From assembly GCA_021797815.1 (NCBI GenBank), contig JAJZYZ010000013.1:1-49359 (forward strand): a stretch of DNA of 49,359 bases, given 5' to 3'. The stretch comes from Bacillota bacterium. Its GTDB lineage: Bacteria; Bacillota; Sulfobacillia; Sulfobacillales; JAIMBI01. Made by a program: the position numbers and the translations under genes. The notes beneath the pieces are model-generated. The model did no database searches and was not told the DNA's origin. It saw nothing but the letters and a program-made list of their open reading frames with translations. This document shows, one piece after another, positions 21,544 through 29,180 of this stretch (position 1 is the stretch's first letter; every line of letters starts with the position of its first letter).

Positions 21544-22450
21544 CGCCGCCGCCTCCCGGCTGGGACGGCGCTCCGTCCGCGGGTCGGGGTCCGCGGCCGC
21601 CGCCCCCATGGTGAGGAGCTTCGGTCGGGACGGCCGCCTCCGACTCGCCGGTCACCACCACCACGCGGCCCTGCACGCGCAGGACCTCTACCGCGTAGCC
21701 GTAAAGTTCCGTCAGGACGTCCGAGCGCACGACCTTGTCCGCCGGACCCACCGCCGCCCGCCCGTGCGCCAGATAGAGGACCTGGTCCATGGAGCCGAGG
21801 AGCGGGTTCATGTCGTGTGCTACGAGAAGGGCCGCGATTCGCCGCTCTCGCACCAGTTGTGCCACCAGCTCCACCGTCTCGTGGGCGCTCTTGATGTCGA
21901 GGTTGGAGAGGGGCTCGTCCAGGAGCAGCACGTCCGGCTCCGCGACGAGCGCCTGGGCAATGAGAAGACGCTGCCGCTCTCCGCCGGAAAGCGCTCCGAG
22001 AGGCGCGTTGGCATAGTGAAGCGCGCCGACTCTCTCTAATATCGCGTCAACCCGCGCCCGCCGCCGGCGGTTCGGGAGTGGAATTCCGAAGCGTTCGCCG
22101 TCTATGCCGAGGTCAACCAGATCCCGCGCCCGGAGCGGGGGATTGGCGTCGCCCGAAAGCGCCTGCGGCACGTAGCCGACACGTCCCAGGCGCCCGTGCG
22201 CCTGCCGGAGGGTCGTGCCCCCGAGCAGCACTTCCCCGGCGCTGGGCGGCAATAGCCCCAGGATGACGCGGAGCAGGGTCGTCTTGCCGGCCCCGTTGGG
22301 GCCGATCACGCCCACAAACTGTCCGGCCTCCACCACAACCGAGATGTCGTCCAGCACCGTGCGGTGGCCGAGCGTCACCCGGACCTGGCGAAGCTCCAGC
22401 AGGGGAGCCGGTGCGCTCCCGGCGGCGGGAGGAGAGTCCGGCCGCGTCAT
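21536..22450 (-). CDS. Metal ABC transporter ATP-binding protein (ZnuC/MntA type)
   Basis: The 304-residue ATPase has a Walker A motif (GPNGAGKTT), a Q-loop region (GYVPQALSGD), the signature LSGGERQRLLIAQAL, Walker B (DVLLLDEPLSNLD) and the H-loop (LLVAHDMNPLL). The C-terminal extension of about 80 residues is Pro/Gly-rich with a HHGGGG patch and looks unstructured. The ATG at 22450 overlaps the stop of the binding-protein gene (ATGA), so it is preferred over a start 69 bases earlier. It energises the two permeases encoded downstream. Confidence 0.92.
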   Translation of the reverse strand: MTRPDSPPAAGSAPAPLLELRQVRVTLGHRTVLDDISVVVEAGQFVGVIGPNGAGKTTLLRVILGLLPPSAGEVLLGGTTLRQAHGRLGRVGYVPQALSGDANPPLRARDLVDLGIDGERFGIPLPNRRRRARVDAILERVGALHYANAPLGALSGGERQRLLIAQALVAEPDVLLLDEPLSNLDIKSAHETVELVAQLVRERRIAALLVAHDMNPLLGSMDQVLYLAHGRAAVGPADKVVRSDVLTELYGYAVEVLRVQGRVVVVTGESEAAVPTEAPHHGGGGRGPRPADGAPSQPGGGGDA

Positions 22451-23400
22451 GGGAGTCCCACCGTGGACTTGTGCGAGGACAGCGCCTTCATAAAGGCGGC
22501 CGTCTCCGCCTGCATCCACTGCTGGTAGTTGTAGTGCGGCGGCATCGTCTCGTATACGCCCACGACCGGCACGTGATACTGGTGCGCGAGGGCGAGGAGC
22601 CGCTCGGTGGCGGCGTCAACCGCCTGACGATTGTAGGCGAGGAATTTCACCCGATGGTGAATGATGAGATTGTCTTCAATCTGGACGTCTTCCGGCGAGG
22701 GGTCGGTGCCGTTCATGACGGCGGACTGCATCGGCCACGGCGTGCGCACATTCAGTCCCGCCGCCTGGAGGAGGTAGTCGGCCACCGGCTCCGTCACCGC
22801 CACCGGGCTTCCGGCGTACCGGGCCTTCAGCCTCCGGATCGCGCCGGCCCACCCGCTGAGGGAGCTTCGAAATTGGGCCGCCCGGCGCTCGAAGTACCGA
22901 CGGTGGGCCGGCTCCAGCCTTCCCAGATCGCGCGCCACCAGAGACGCTACCCGCGCCATCGTCCCCGGTCTGTACCATAGGTGCGGATTCTTGGTGGCGG
23001 GAGAGTAGCCGAGCGCGGGAGCCACCGTGAGGACGATGCGGCCTGGCTTCGGGGCGGCGGCCTCCAGGTGGTTCATGAAACTGTCGTACCCGAGCCCGTT
23101 CTGGACGATGAGAGAGGCTTCCGCCACATCCCGTGCATCGGCCGTGCTGGCCTCGAACACATGGGGATCGGTGGATGGATTGCTGAGAAAGGCGACCACC
23201 GTCACGTAGCGACCTCCCACCTGCGCAACGACATTGGCGTATTGATTCTCCGCTCCGACCACGTCCAACACCCCCGGCCGCGGAGGCGGAAATGTGTTGG
23301 CCGACCCGCAGCCGGCCAGGACGAGAGAGCCGGCGGCCACCGCCGCCAGTGCTCCCCGGCGGAGCCACGTGACCCGGGTTTTGCAAGACGTCCCGTGCAT
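22447..23400 (-). CDS. Metal ABC transporter solute-binding lipoprotein (ZnuA family)
   Basis: The 317-residue protein begins with a signal peptide and lipobox (SLVLAGCGS, cysteine at about residue 31), so it is anchored outside the membrane. The ZnuA/TroA fold is shown by DVVGAENQYANVVAQVGG, SNPSTDPHVFEAS (metal-ligand His), NPHLWYRPGTMARVASLVA (second His) and YNRQAVD. The His-rich loop of classic zinc-specific ZnuA is missing, so manganese or another metal is equally possible. A Trp/Tyr-rich C-terminus (PPHYNYQQWMQAE) is shared with a sub-group of these proteins. It is the first gene of a four-gene leftward operon: binding protein, ATPase, two permeases. Confidence 0.9.
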   Translation of the reverse strand: MHGTSCKTRVTWLRRGALAAVAAGSLVLAGCGSANTFPPPRPGVLDVVGAENQYANVVAQVGGRYVTVVAFLSNPSTDPHVFEASTADARDVAEASLIVQNGLGYDSFMNHLEAAAPKPGRIVLTVAPALGYSPATKNPHLWYRPGTMARVASLVARDLGRLEPAHRRYFERRAAQFRSSLSGWAGAIRRLKARYAGSPVAVTEPVADYLLQAAGLNVRTPWPMQSAVMNGTDPSPEDVQIEDNLIIHHRVKFLAYNRQAVDAATERLLALAHQYHVPVVGVYETMPPHYNYQQWMQAETAAFMKALSSHKSTVGLP

Positions 23401-23529
23401 CCATGCCCTCCTGCGGACCCATTCCTGCCCAGGATTTTTACATGCGATTTATTTGCAGGTACAGCATAGTCGCATCTAGCTGTTTTATCAACACGTCGGC
23501 TCTACGGTCGGGACCCGCGCCGGGCTTGC

Positions 23530-23591
23530 CATCATGATGCCAGATAGACATTGACAAGGCACTGTCATGACAGCATATTAATGTCATGACA
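23530..23591 (+). promoter_or_regulatory. Promoter with palindromic operators for the RHH/DUF4097 operon; probably leaderless
   Basis: The -35 element TTGACA is at 23551-23556, and CATATT at 23574-23579 (17-base spacing) is the best -10. Two perfect copies of TGTCATGACA occur: 23563-23572, inside the spacer, and 23582-23591, where the middle ATG is the start codon of the RHH gene. A third palindrome, CATCATGATG (23530-23539), shares the TCATGA core. The predicted transcription start (about 23586) coincides with the ATG and there is no Shine-Dalgarno sequence, so the mRNA is probably leaderless and autoregulated. Confidence 0.65.
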
Positions 23592-24023
23592 GTGAAGCGT
23601 ACGGCGGAGAACCTCCGCGAGGACCTGATGGCGGTGGCGCGCATTGAGGAGCCGGCGGCTCGCGAGCGTGCGGTCCGGATTTTGGACGGCCTGGTGCCGG
23701 CCCGTCTCACCGCATTTGTAGCCGAGGTGGCCGAGGAGGTGTCCCGGGTTCTGCCCGCTGGCCGGGTGGAGATGCGGCTTTCCGGTGATGACCTGGAGGC
23801 CGTGTATGTGGACGAGGAGGTGGTCCCGTCGCCGCATGAAGGCGACGACAGCTCGGCCCGCATTACCCTTCGTCTCAGCACGGCCCTGAAAGAGGCCGTC
23901 GACGAGGCGGCGGCGGCCGAGGGCGTCTCCGTGAACGCCTACGTCGTGGGAGCCCTGCTGAACGCGACCCATCGCCACGGCAGGGGCCGGGGAAGGCGCG
24001 TCCGGGGGTACGGCCGGGCGTGA
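23586..24023 (+). CDS. Ribbon-helix-helix DNA-binding protein (HicB/Arc-like C-terminal domain)
   Basis: The 145-residue protein has an N-terminal helical part (residues 1-60) and an acidic linker. Residues 91-128 (ARITLRLSTALKEAVDEAAA, then AEGVSVNAYVVGALLNA) form a clear ribbon-helix-helix motif like that of HicB/Arc repressors. A Gly/Arg-rich basic tail (residues 131-145) could also contact nucleic acid. The start codon lies inside one of two identical palindromes, so the protein very likely binds them and represses itself. The gene precedes a DUF4097 gene; such pairs are seen in high-GC Gram-positive genomes. No HicA-like toxin is present, so it is not a toxin-antitoxin pair of that kind. 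Confidence 0.82.
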   Translation: MTVKRTAENLREDLMAVARIEEPAARERAVRILDGLVPARLTAFVAEVAEEVSRVLPAGRVEMRLSGDDLEAVYVDEEVVPSPHEGDDSSARITLRLSTALKEAVDEAAAAEGVSVNAYVVGALLNATHRHGRGRGRRVRGYGRA

Positions 24024-24080
24024 GCACGGGACGATGCTCGTGGCCCGTACGGAACGAGAGAAAGAACAGGAGGGCCTTTC

Positions 24081-24992
24081 ATGGCAAGTTTTGAGACCCC
24101 CGGTCCGGTGGCGCTTGAGGTTCGGAATGCGTGCGGCGTCGTGGAGGTGACCGCGGAGGAACGGTCAGCCACCGAGGTGACCGTCGAGGCCCTCCACCCC
24201 GATGCGGAGGAGCGCGCGCACGAGACGCGGGTCGCGATGACAGCGGCCGACGACGGCGGCTTCCGGGTCGTGATTGAGGTGCCGCGGCCGCAGGGGTGGG
24301 GTGGCCGGCACGCCGATGTGGCGGTCCGCGTGCGCGCGCCCGCGGGTGCGGCCCTGCGGGCGGCCACCGCCTCGGCCGACGTCCATGCGGAAGGCGCGCT
24401 GGGCCGGGTCGGGATTGACACCGCGTCTGGTGACGTCTGGCTCCAGGAGGCGGGCGGCGATGCCGTCGTCACCACGGCGAGCGGCGACGTGAACATCCGG
24501 CGCGTGACCGGATCGCTCCGCGTCCACACCGCCAGTGGTGAGTGCCACGTCGACGAGGTGGCAGGAACCCTCGAGCTTGAAAGCGCGTCCGGCGATCAGC
24601 GGATAAAGATTGTGCACGGCACGGCGCGCCTGCAGGCGGCGTCGGCCGACATCTCGGTGGGGGAGGCGAAAGACGGTCTGGAGGCGCGCACGGCATCCGG
24701 TGACATCATCGTGAACCAGGCCGAAGGCGCGATGCATCTTCGCGCGCAGTCAGGAGATGTGGAGGTCCGCCGGATCGCGCACGGGCGCCTAACCGCCTCG
24801 TCGGCCTCCGGTGACGTCTCTATCGGTGTCGTGCGGGGCAGCCGGGTCCGGGTCGATCTGGACAGCCGGAGCGGGAGTGTGACGTCCCAGATTCCCATCC
24901 ACGAGGCGCCGGATGAGGGGGGTGAGGGTGGACTGGTGGAGCTTGAAGTGCGGACGGCCAGTGGCGACATCCGCATCGGCGGCGTGGCCTGA
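24081..24992 (+). CDS. DUF4097 beta-strand-repeat protein
   Basis: The 303-residue protein is made of about eleven repeats of roughly 18-20 residues centred on (T/S)ASGD(V/I), from about residue 95 to the end (for example DTASGDVWLQ, TTASGDVNIRR, RTASGDIIVNQ). This predicts a right-handed beta-solenoid or stacked beta-sheets. The family includes YvlB-like proteins and putative adhesins, often linked to cell-envelope stress. There is no signal peptide or membrane segment, so this copy is probably cytoplasmic. The ATG at 24081 follows AGGAGGGCC. It is co-directional with the RHH gene 57 bp upstream, which likely controls it. The molecular role is unknown. Confidence 0.85.
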   Translation: MASFETPGPVALEVRNACGVVEVTAEERSATEVTVEALHPDAEERAHETRVAMTAADDGGFRVVIEVPRPQGWGGRHADVAVRVRAPAGAALRAATASADVHAEGALGRVGIDTASGDVWLQEAGGDAVVTTASGDVNIRRVTGSLRVHTASGECHVDEVAGTLELESASGDQRIKIVHGTARLQAASADISVGEAKDGLEARTASGDIIVNQAEGAMHLRAQSGDVEVRRIAHGRLTASSASGDVSIGVVRGSRVRVDLDSRSGSVTSQIPIHEAPDEGGEGGLVELEVRTASGDIRIGGVA

Positions 24993-25023
24993 CGGAGGCG
25001 TTTCAGGGAGACGGAACAGGGAG

Positions 25024-25041
25024 ATTGGCCCCCGGGCCAAT
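25024..25041 (+). terminator. Hairpin after the DUF4097 gene
   Basis: ATTGGCC (25024-25030) and GGCCAAT (25035-25041) form a perfect 7-bp stem (8 with the C-G at the loop base) about 30 bases after the DUF4097 stop. There is no T-tract, so it could be a terminator or a protein-binding palindrome for the downstream MFS gene. Confidence 0.35.
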
Positions 25042-25167
25042 GCGGCAGGCTCGCTTCCCCGGTAGCGTGTCGGCAAGAACGACACAGGGACCGCCGTAGG
25101 CGAGTCGCCCGGCCCCTCCACCCGGGCATGCGCGGGCGGAAGCCCGGCTGTCGTGAGGAGGCCAGAC

Positions 25168-26439
25168 ATGCGGTCAGCGTGGGCGCTCATCCGGCGGGGA
25201 CATAACTTCCGGCGGGTAGTGGGCGCAAGTCTCATCTCCCTCACCGGCGACTGGATCTTGATGGTGGGGCTCATGTACCGCGTGTACGCGGTCACGGGCT
25301 CCACTCTCGCGTCCGCCCTCTTGATGCTGACGGCCTCGATTCCGGCGGTGGCTCTCGGATCGGTGGCCGGGGTGTTTGTGGACCGCTGGGATCGCAAGCG
25401 CACCATGGTGGCGGCAAACCTGCTCCTCGCGCTGGGACTCCTGCCTCTTCTTTTCGTGCACGGCCGCCAGCACATCTATCTCGTCTTTCCGGTGCTGTTT
25501 TTCGAGAACATCGTGCAGCAGTTCTTCTCGCCGGCCGAGCAGGCTCTGTTTCCATCGCTGGTGCGCGATGACGAGCTGGTGACGGCGAACGCCTTGAACG
25601 GTCAGAGCCAGAACCTCTCGCGACTCATCGGATCGGCCCTGGGCGGCGTGCTGGGGGCGGTCGGCGGCATCTATCTGGTCACCCTTGCGGATCTCTTAAG
25701 TTTTGTGCTGGCGGCGGGCCTGGTCACACGGGTGACGGTTTCGGTCGCGCGCACGGCGGCGGGGATGGCGGAGCCGCTCCGGCGCCGTCTTTTCGTGCTC
25801 CGCGAGGAGTGGAAAAACGGAATTCGCATCGCGGCGCGCGAGCGGGTGCTGATGACGCTTGGCATCTTTATCGTCATCACATCGGTCGGCGAAGGCGACA
25901 TCGCGACCTTGTTTGCTCCCTATGTGCGCCAGGTGCTCCACGGGGGGAGCGCGGTTTTCGGCGCCATCGCGAGCGTCCAGGCCATCGGCGGCATCGCGGG
26001 AGGGCTTGTCGCCGCCGCTTTCGGCGAGCGGCTCTCGGCCATGCGCCTCTTCGTCTGGAGCGCCGTCGTCTTCGGTGTCATCGATCTGGGGATCGCTCTC
26101 TATCCCCTGGCCCTGGTCGCCCTCTGGCCGGCGTTTGCCGGCATGATCCTGGTGGGCGTGCCCGCCGCCTTCATGATGGCGAGCCTGATGACGCTCTTTC
26201 AGCGCCACGCCTCCGATGCCTATCGGGGACGGGTCTGGGGCGCGTTCATGGCGCTCGGCGGGCTGGGAACGATTGTCGGCACCCTGGCGTCGGGTCTGCT
26301 CGCAAGCCGGGTCGGCATCATTCCGGTCCTCGCCTATCAAGGCGCCGGCTACGTCGGGGCCGGTCTCCTGGCCTGGCTGCGCTCGCGGGGACAGACGCTC
26401 GGGGCGCCGATGGCGGTCGGCGCGGTGGCGGACGACTGA
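25168..26439 (+). CDS. MFS exporter (MFS_3 / EntS-like)
   Basis: The 423-residue membrane protein has about 12 helices. The motif GSVAGVFVDRWDRKRTMVAANLL is the MFS loop 2-3 signature of the MFS_3 group (permeases related to enterobactin and macrolide exporters), and FENIVQQFFSPAEQALFPSLV with LVTANALNGQSQNLSRLIGSALGG is characteristic of the same group. The ATG at 25168 is used because GAGGAGG lies 6-12 bases before it; the longer GTG form starts within that site. The substrate is unknown; drug or metabolite efflux is likely. Confidence 0.85.
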   Translation: MRSAWALIRRGHNFRRVVGASLISLTGDWILMVGLMYRVYAVTGSTLASALLMLTASIPAVALGSVAGVFVDRWDRKRTMVAANLLLALGLLPLLFVHGRQHIYLVFPVLFFENIVQQFFSPAEQALFPSLVRDDELVTANALNGQSQNLSRLIGSALGGVLGAVGGIYLVTLADLLSFVLAAGLVTRVTVSVARTAAGMAEPLRRRLFVLREEWKNGIRIAARERVLMTLGIFIVITSVGEGDIATLFAPYVRQVLHGGSAVFGAIASVQAIGGIAGGLVAAAFGERLSAMRLFVWSAVVFGVIDLGIALYPLALVALWPAFAGMILVGVPAAFMMASLMTLFQRHASDAYRGRVWGAFMALGGLGTIVGTLASGLLASRVGIIPVLAYQGAGYVGAGLLAWLRSRGQTLGAPMAVGAVADD

Positions 26440-26496
26440 GGCGGCGGGAGGGTTCCGGCCGCCGCATGCCGAAGCGGGAGCCGGAGGCGGTTTTCA

Positions 26497-27309
26497 TTGA
26501 CCTACCGGGTCCGGGTGGGACGGGTGGCGACGCTCGGAGAGGTGCCGGGTCCCGAAGTGTTTTACATGAGCCGCTTCGGAGAGTGGCTGCCCCTTGACAT
26601 CAATGTCGGATGCATCGACGGCCGGCCGGCGGGCGGCGGGCAAGGCCGCGTCGTGCTGGTCAACACCGGCCCCCCGCCCGACATGCTTTCGTACATGAAC
26701 CAGGTCTGGCGCGAGGAGCTTGGCGAGCGCGCCCACATTTCGCTGTCGGAGCCGGGCGGCATCGATGCCCTGCTGGCCGGCTGGCAGCTAACGCCGGAAG
26801 ACGTGACGGACGTCGTCGTCACGCCGCTCCAAGCTTATGCCATCGGCGGGGTGACCCGATTCCCGCGGGCGGTTGTGCATGTGGCGCGGCGGGGATGGGT
26901 GGATCTCCTGGCGCCGCCAGAATTTGACCCGCGCCGACGCATGGCGGTGCCGGACGCGATCCTGCGCCACCTGTTGGAGGAGGCGTGGTTCGAGCGGCGG
27001 GTGCATCTGCTGGAAGACGAGGACGAGATTGCCCCCGGCATCCGCACCTGGTGGGCGGGCACTCACCATCGGAGTTCGATGGCGGTCGAGGTGGACACCC
27101 AGGGCGGCCTGGTCGCCTTCTCGGATGTGGCGTTCTACTACGAAAACCTGGAACAGAACCATGCGCTCGGGATCCTGGAAAGCCTCGAGGAGTGCCGGCG
27201 CGCGTACCGGCGGCTTCGCACGGGTGGGGCGCGCTTTGTGTCGCTCTATGATCCGGCGACGCTCGCGCGATATCGCGATGGTCTGGTGGCGGGAGGGGAC
27301 GGGCGATGA
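26497..27309 (+). CDS. Degenerate metallo-beta-lactamase-fold protein upstream of the L-rhamnose pathway genes
   Basis: The 270-residue protein has the outline of an N-acyl-homoserine-lactonase-like metallo-beta-lactamase fold: GRVVLVNTGPPPDM (strand plus ligand-region loop), DVVVTPLQAYAIGG where the metal motif THxHxDHxGG would be, WAGTHHRSSMAVEV and LVAFSDVAF. All metal ligands of the HxHxDH motif are replaced (P110, Q112, Y114, A115), while the later His (H190/H191) and Asp (D210) regions remain. It cannot be a classical dinuclear enzyme. It overlaps the next gene by four bases (ATGA) in a rhamnose catabolic cluster, so a role in that pathway, perhaps in handling the lactone, is possible but unproven. 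The TTG start has GGAGGCGG upstream. Confidence 0.7.
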   Translation: MTYRVRVGRVATLGEVPGPEVFYMSRFGEWLPLDINVGCIDGRPAGGGQGRVVLVNTGPPPDMLSYMNQVWREELGERAHISLSEPGGIDALLAGWQLTPEDVTDVVVTPLQAYAIGGVTRFPRAVVHVARRGWVDLLAPPEFDPRRRMAVPDAILRHLLEEAWFERRVHLLEDEDEIAPGIRTWWAGTHHRSSMAVEVDTQGGLVAFSDVAFYYENLEQNHALGILESLEECRRAYRRLRTGGARFVSLYDPATLARYRDGLVAGGDGR

Positions 27310-28094
27310 CGTCAGGGACAGGAAGCTCATTGGAGGGCAAGGTGGCGGTCGTGACGGGCGGCGGCCGCGGCATTGGGCGCGCCATCGCCATCCGGCTCGC
27401 TGCGGCCGGCGCCCGCGTGGTGGTGAACCATCCGCCCGGAGACGCCGAGGAGGCATCGGCCGCCGGCGTGGTGTCTCTCATCCGGGAGGCTGGCGGGGAG
27501 GCGGACCCGTTTTCCGCGGACGTCTCCGACCGGGAGTCGGTGCAGGCGCTCTTTTCATCGGTCGAGACGCGTCAGGGCGGCGTGGACATTCTGGTCAACA
27601 ATGCGGGCGTGTGTCCGTTCGAGACGTGGTGGGACATGACGCCGGAGCTATTCGAGCGGGTGTTTCAGGTAAATCTTTTGGGAACCTTTCTCTGCTCGCA
27701 CCGCGCCTCGTCGATGATGCGCGCACGGGGACGCGGCGGCCGCATCATCAGCCTGTCTTCCATTTCCGCTCTTGTCGGCGGCGGTCTGCAGACGCACTAC
27801 ACGCCCACCAAGGCCGGCGTCCGTTCCCTGATGCAGTCGCTCGCGATCGTGCTGGGACCGTACGGCATCACCTGCAACAGCATCTTGCCGGGCAGTATCC
27901 GGACCGACATCAACCGGGTGGTCTATGAGGACCCCGAGCGGCTCCGCCACGATGAGGCGCGGGTGCCGCTGGGGAGACTCGGACGGCCGGAGGACATCGC
28001 CGGCGCCGTGGCCTTTCTGGCCTCCGACGAGGCGGCGTACATCACGGGCGCCGACCTTCTTATCGACGGGGGACTTTTTGTAAATCTTCAGTGA
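27306..28094 (+). CDS. SDR-family dehydrogenase, probable L-rhamnose 1-dehydrogenase
   Basis: The 262-residue short-chain dehydrogenase has the cofactor motif TGGGRGIG (residues 17-24), NNAG at 98-101 and the catalytic set S151/S152, Y165 and K169 (YTPTK). The C-terminus, TGADLLIDGGLFVNLQ, is typical of L-rhamnose 1-dehydrogenases. That enzyme oxidises L-rhamnose to L-rhamnono-lactone with NAD(P)+. The assignment rests mainly on context: the gene two places downstream is a clear L-rhamnonate dehydratase. It overlaps the preceding gene by four bases and precedes an MDR dehydrogenase. Confidence 0.8.
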   Translation: MTSGTGSSLEGKVAVVTGGGRGIGRAIAIRLAAAGARVVVNHPPGDAEEASAAGVVSLIREAGGEADPFSADVSDRESVQALFSSVETRQGGVDILVNNAGVCPFETWWDMTPELFERVFQVNLLGTFLCSHRASSMMRARGRGGRIISLSSISALVGGGLQTHYTPTKAGVRSLMQSLAIVLGPYGITCNSILPGSIRTDINRVVYEDPERLRHDEARVPLGRLGRPEDIAGAVAFLASDEAAYITGADLLIDGGLFVNLQ

Positions 28095-28163
28095 CCCCCG
28101 GGCGGGCAGAGACGATGCGGGCGGGAAGACAGGATCCGTACACGACGACACGGGAGGAACAGC

Positions 28164-29159
28164 ATGCAGGCGCTCATCTGGGAAGGGCCGGAGCAGATGC
28201 GGATGGGGGAGATGCCGGATCCGGATCCCCGTCCGGGCTATGTGGTGATGCGGGTAGGCGCGGTCGGCATCTGCGGGTCGGAGCTCGGTGCCTTTCTGGG
28301 CCACAACGAGCTTCGGGTGCCGCCGCTCGTGATGGGACATGAGTGGGCGGGAGAGGTGGTGGCCGTGGGCTCGCCCGAGGATGGCGCCCTTATGGGCCAG
28401 ACGATGACGGCCAACCCGCTTCTCTCCTGCGGCCGCTGCCGGGCCTGTCGGCGGGGCGAGCGACAGCTCTGCCCTGCCCGTCTCATCATCGGCATCAACT
28501 TTCCCGGCGCCTTCGCCGGGCTCGTGGCCTGCCCGGCCGCGGCGCTGCACCCGGTCCCCGACCCGGAGGCGGGTGCCCTCGTGGAACCGCTGGCCTGCGC
28601 CGTGCGGGCGGTGGAACGCGCCCGTGTGCGGCCGGGTGACGCGGTCGTCGTTTTTGGCGCCGGCATCATCGGCCTGTTCTCCTGCCTGATGGCCCGACGG
28701 GCGGGCGCCGCGCGCGTCTTGGTGGTGGACCCGAACCCGGAGAGGATCCGGCAGGCCGGCGCCTTCGGCGCCGACGCCGGCCTGGCCCCCGGAAGCCCGA
28801 ATCTGCATGAGCTGCTGGCGGACGGGGTTGACGCGGCCATCGACGCCGTCGGCACCCCGGCCACCCGCCGCGCGTCGGTGACCGCCGTGCGCCGGGGCGG
28901 GTGCGCCGTGTGGATCGGCCTTCATGACCCGGGCGCGGAGACCCCGGGCAACGACATGGTGAGGAACGAGGTCACGGTGGCCGGATCTTTCTGCTATACA
29001 GACGAGAACTTCCGGGTGGCGGCGGAGCTGGTCATGGCGGGCGTCCTCCCCGACCGGTCGGGCTGGTGCGACGTGCGGCCGCTTCGGGACGGTGAGCAAT
29101 CTTTCCTGGAGCAGGCCCGTGGGGCGGCGCCGTATCCCAAGATCCTGCTCCGGCCGTAG
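28164..29159 (+). CDS. Zinc-type MDR dehydrogenase, probable 2-keto-3-deoxy-L-rhamnonate dehydrogenase
   Basis: The 331-residue medium-chain dehydrogenase has catalytic-zinc residues C37 (GICGSE) and H59-E60 (MGHEWAGE), and the four structural-zinc cysteines C89, C92, C95 and C103 are all present. The nucleotide-binding motif is VVVFGAGIIGLFSC. It lies between a likely L-rhamnose dehydrogenase and L-rhamnonate dehydratase. The diketo-hydrolase branch of the pathway needs a dehydrogenase acting on 2-keto-3-deoxy-L-rhamnonate, and an MDR-family enzyme with this activity has been described from Sulfobacillus thermosulfidooxidans. The specific substrate is therefore inferred from pathway context. 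The hydrolase for the next step is not in the window. Confidence 0.78.
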   Translation: MQALIWEGPEQMRMGEMPDPDPRPGYVVMRVGAVGICGSELGAFLGHNELRVPPLVMGHEWAGEVVAVGSPEDGALMGQTMTANPLLSCGRCRACRRGERQLCPARLIIGINFPGAFAGLVACPAAALHPVPDPEAGALVEPLACAVRAVERARVRPGDAVVVFGAGIIGLFSCLMARRAGAARVLVVDPNPERIRQAGAFGADAGLAPGSPNLHELLADGVDAAIDAVGTPATRRASVTAVRRGGCAVWIGLHDPGAETPGNDMVRNEVTVAGSFCYTDENFRVAAELVMAGVLPDRSGWCDVRPLRDGEQSFLEQARGAAPYPKILLRP

Positions 29160-29180
29160 TCATCGGAAGAGAGGCAGACT

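Noticed and set aside
23586-24992. HicAB toxin-antitoxin system
   Set aside because: Only a HicB-like ribbon-helix-helix domain is present; the partner gene is a DUF4097 repeat protein and no HicA-like RNase exists nearby.
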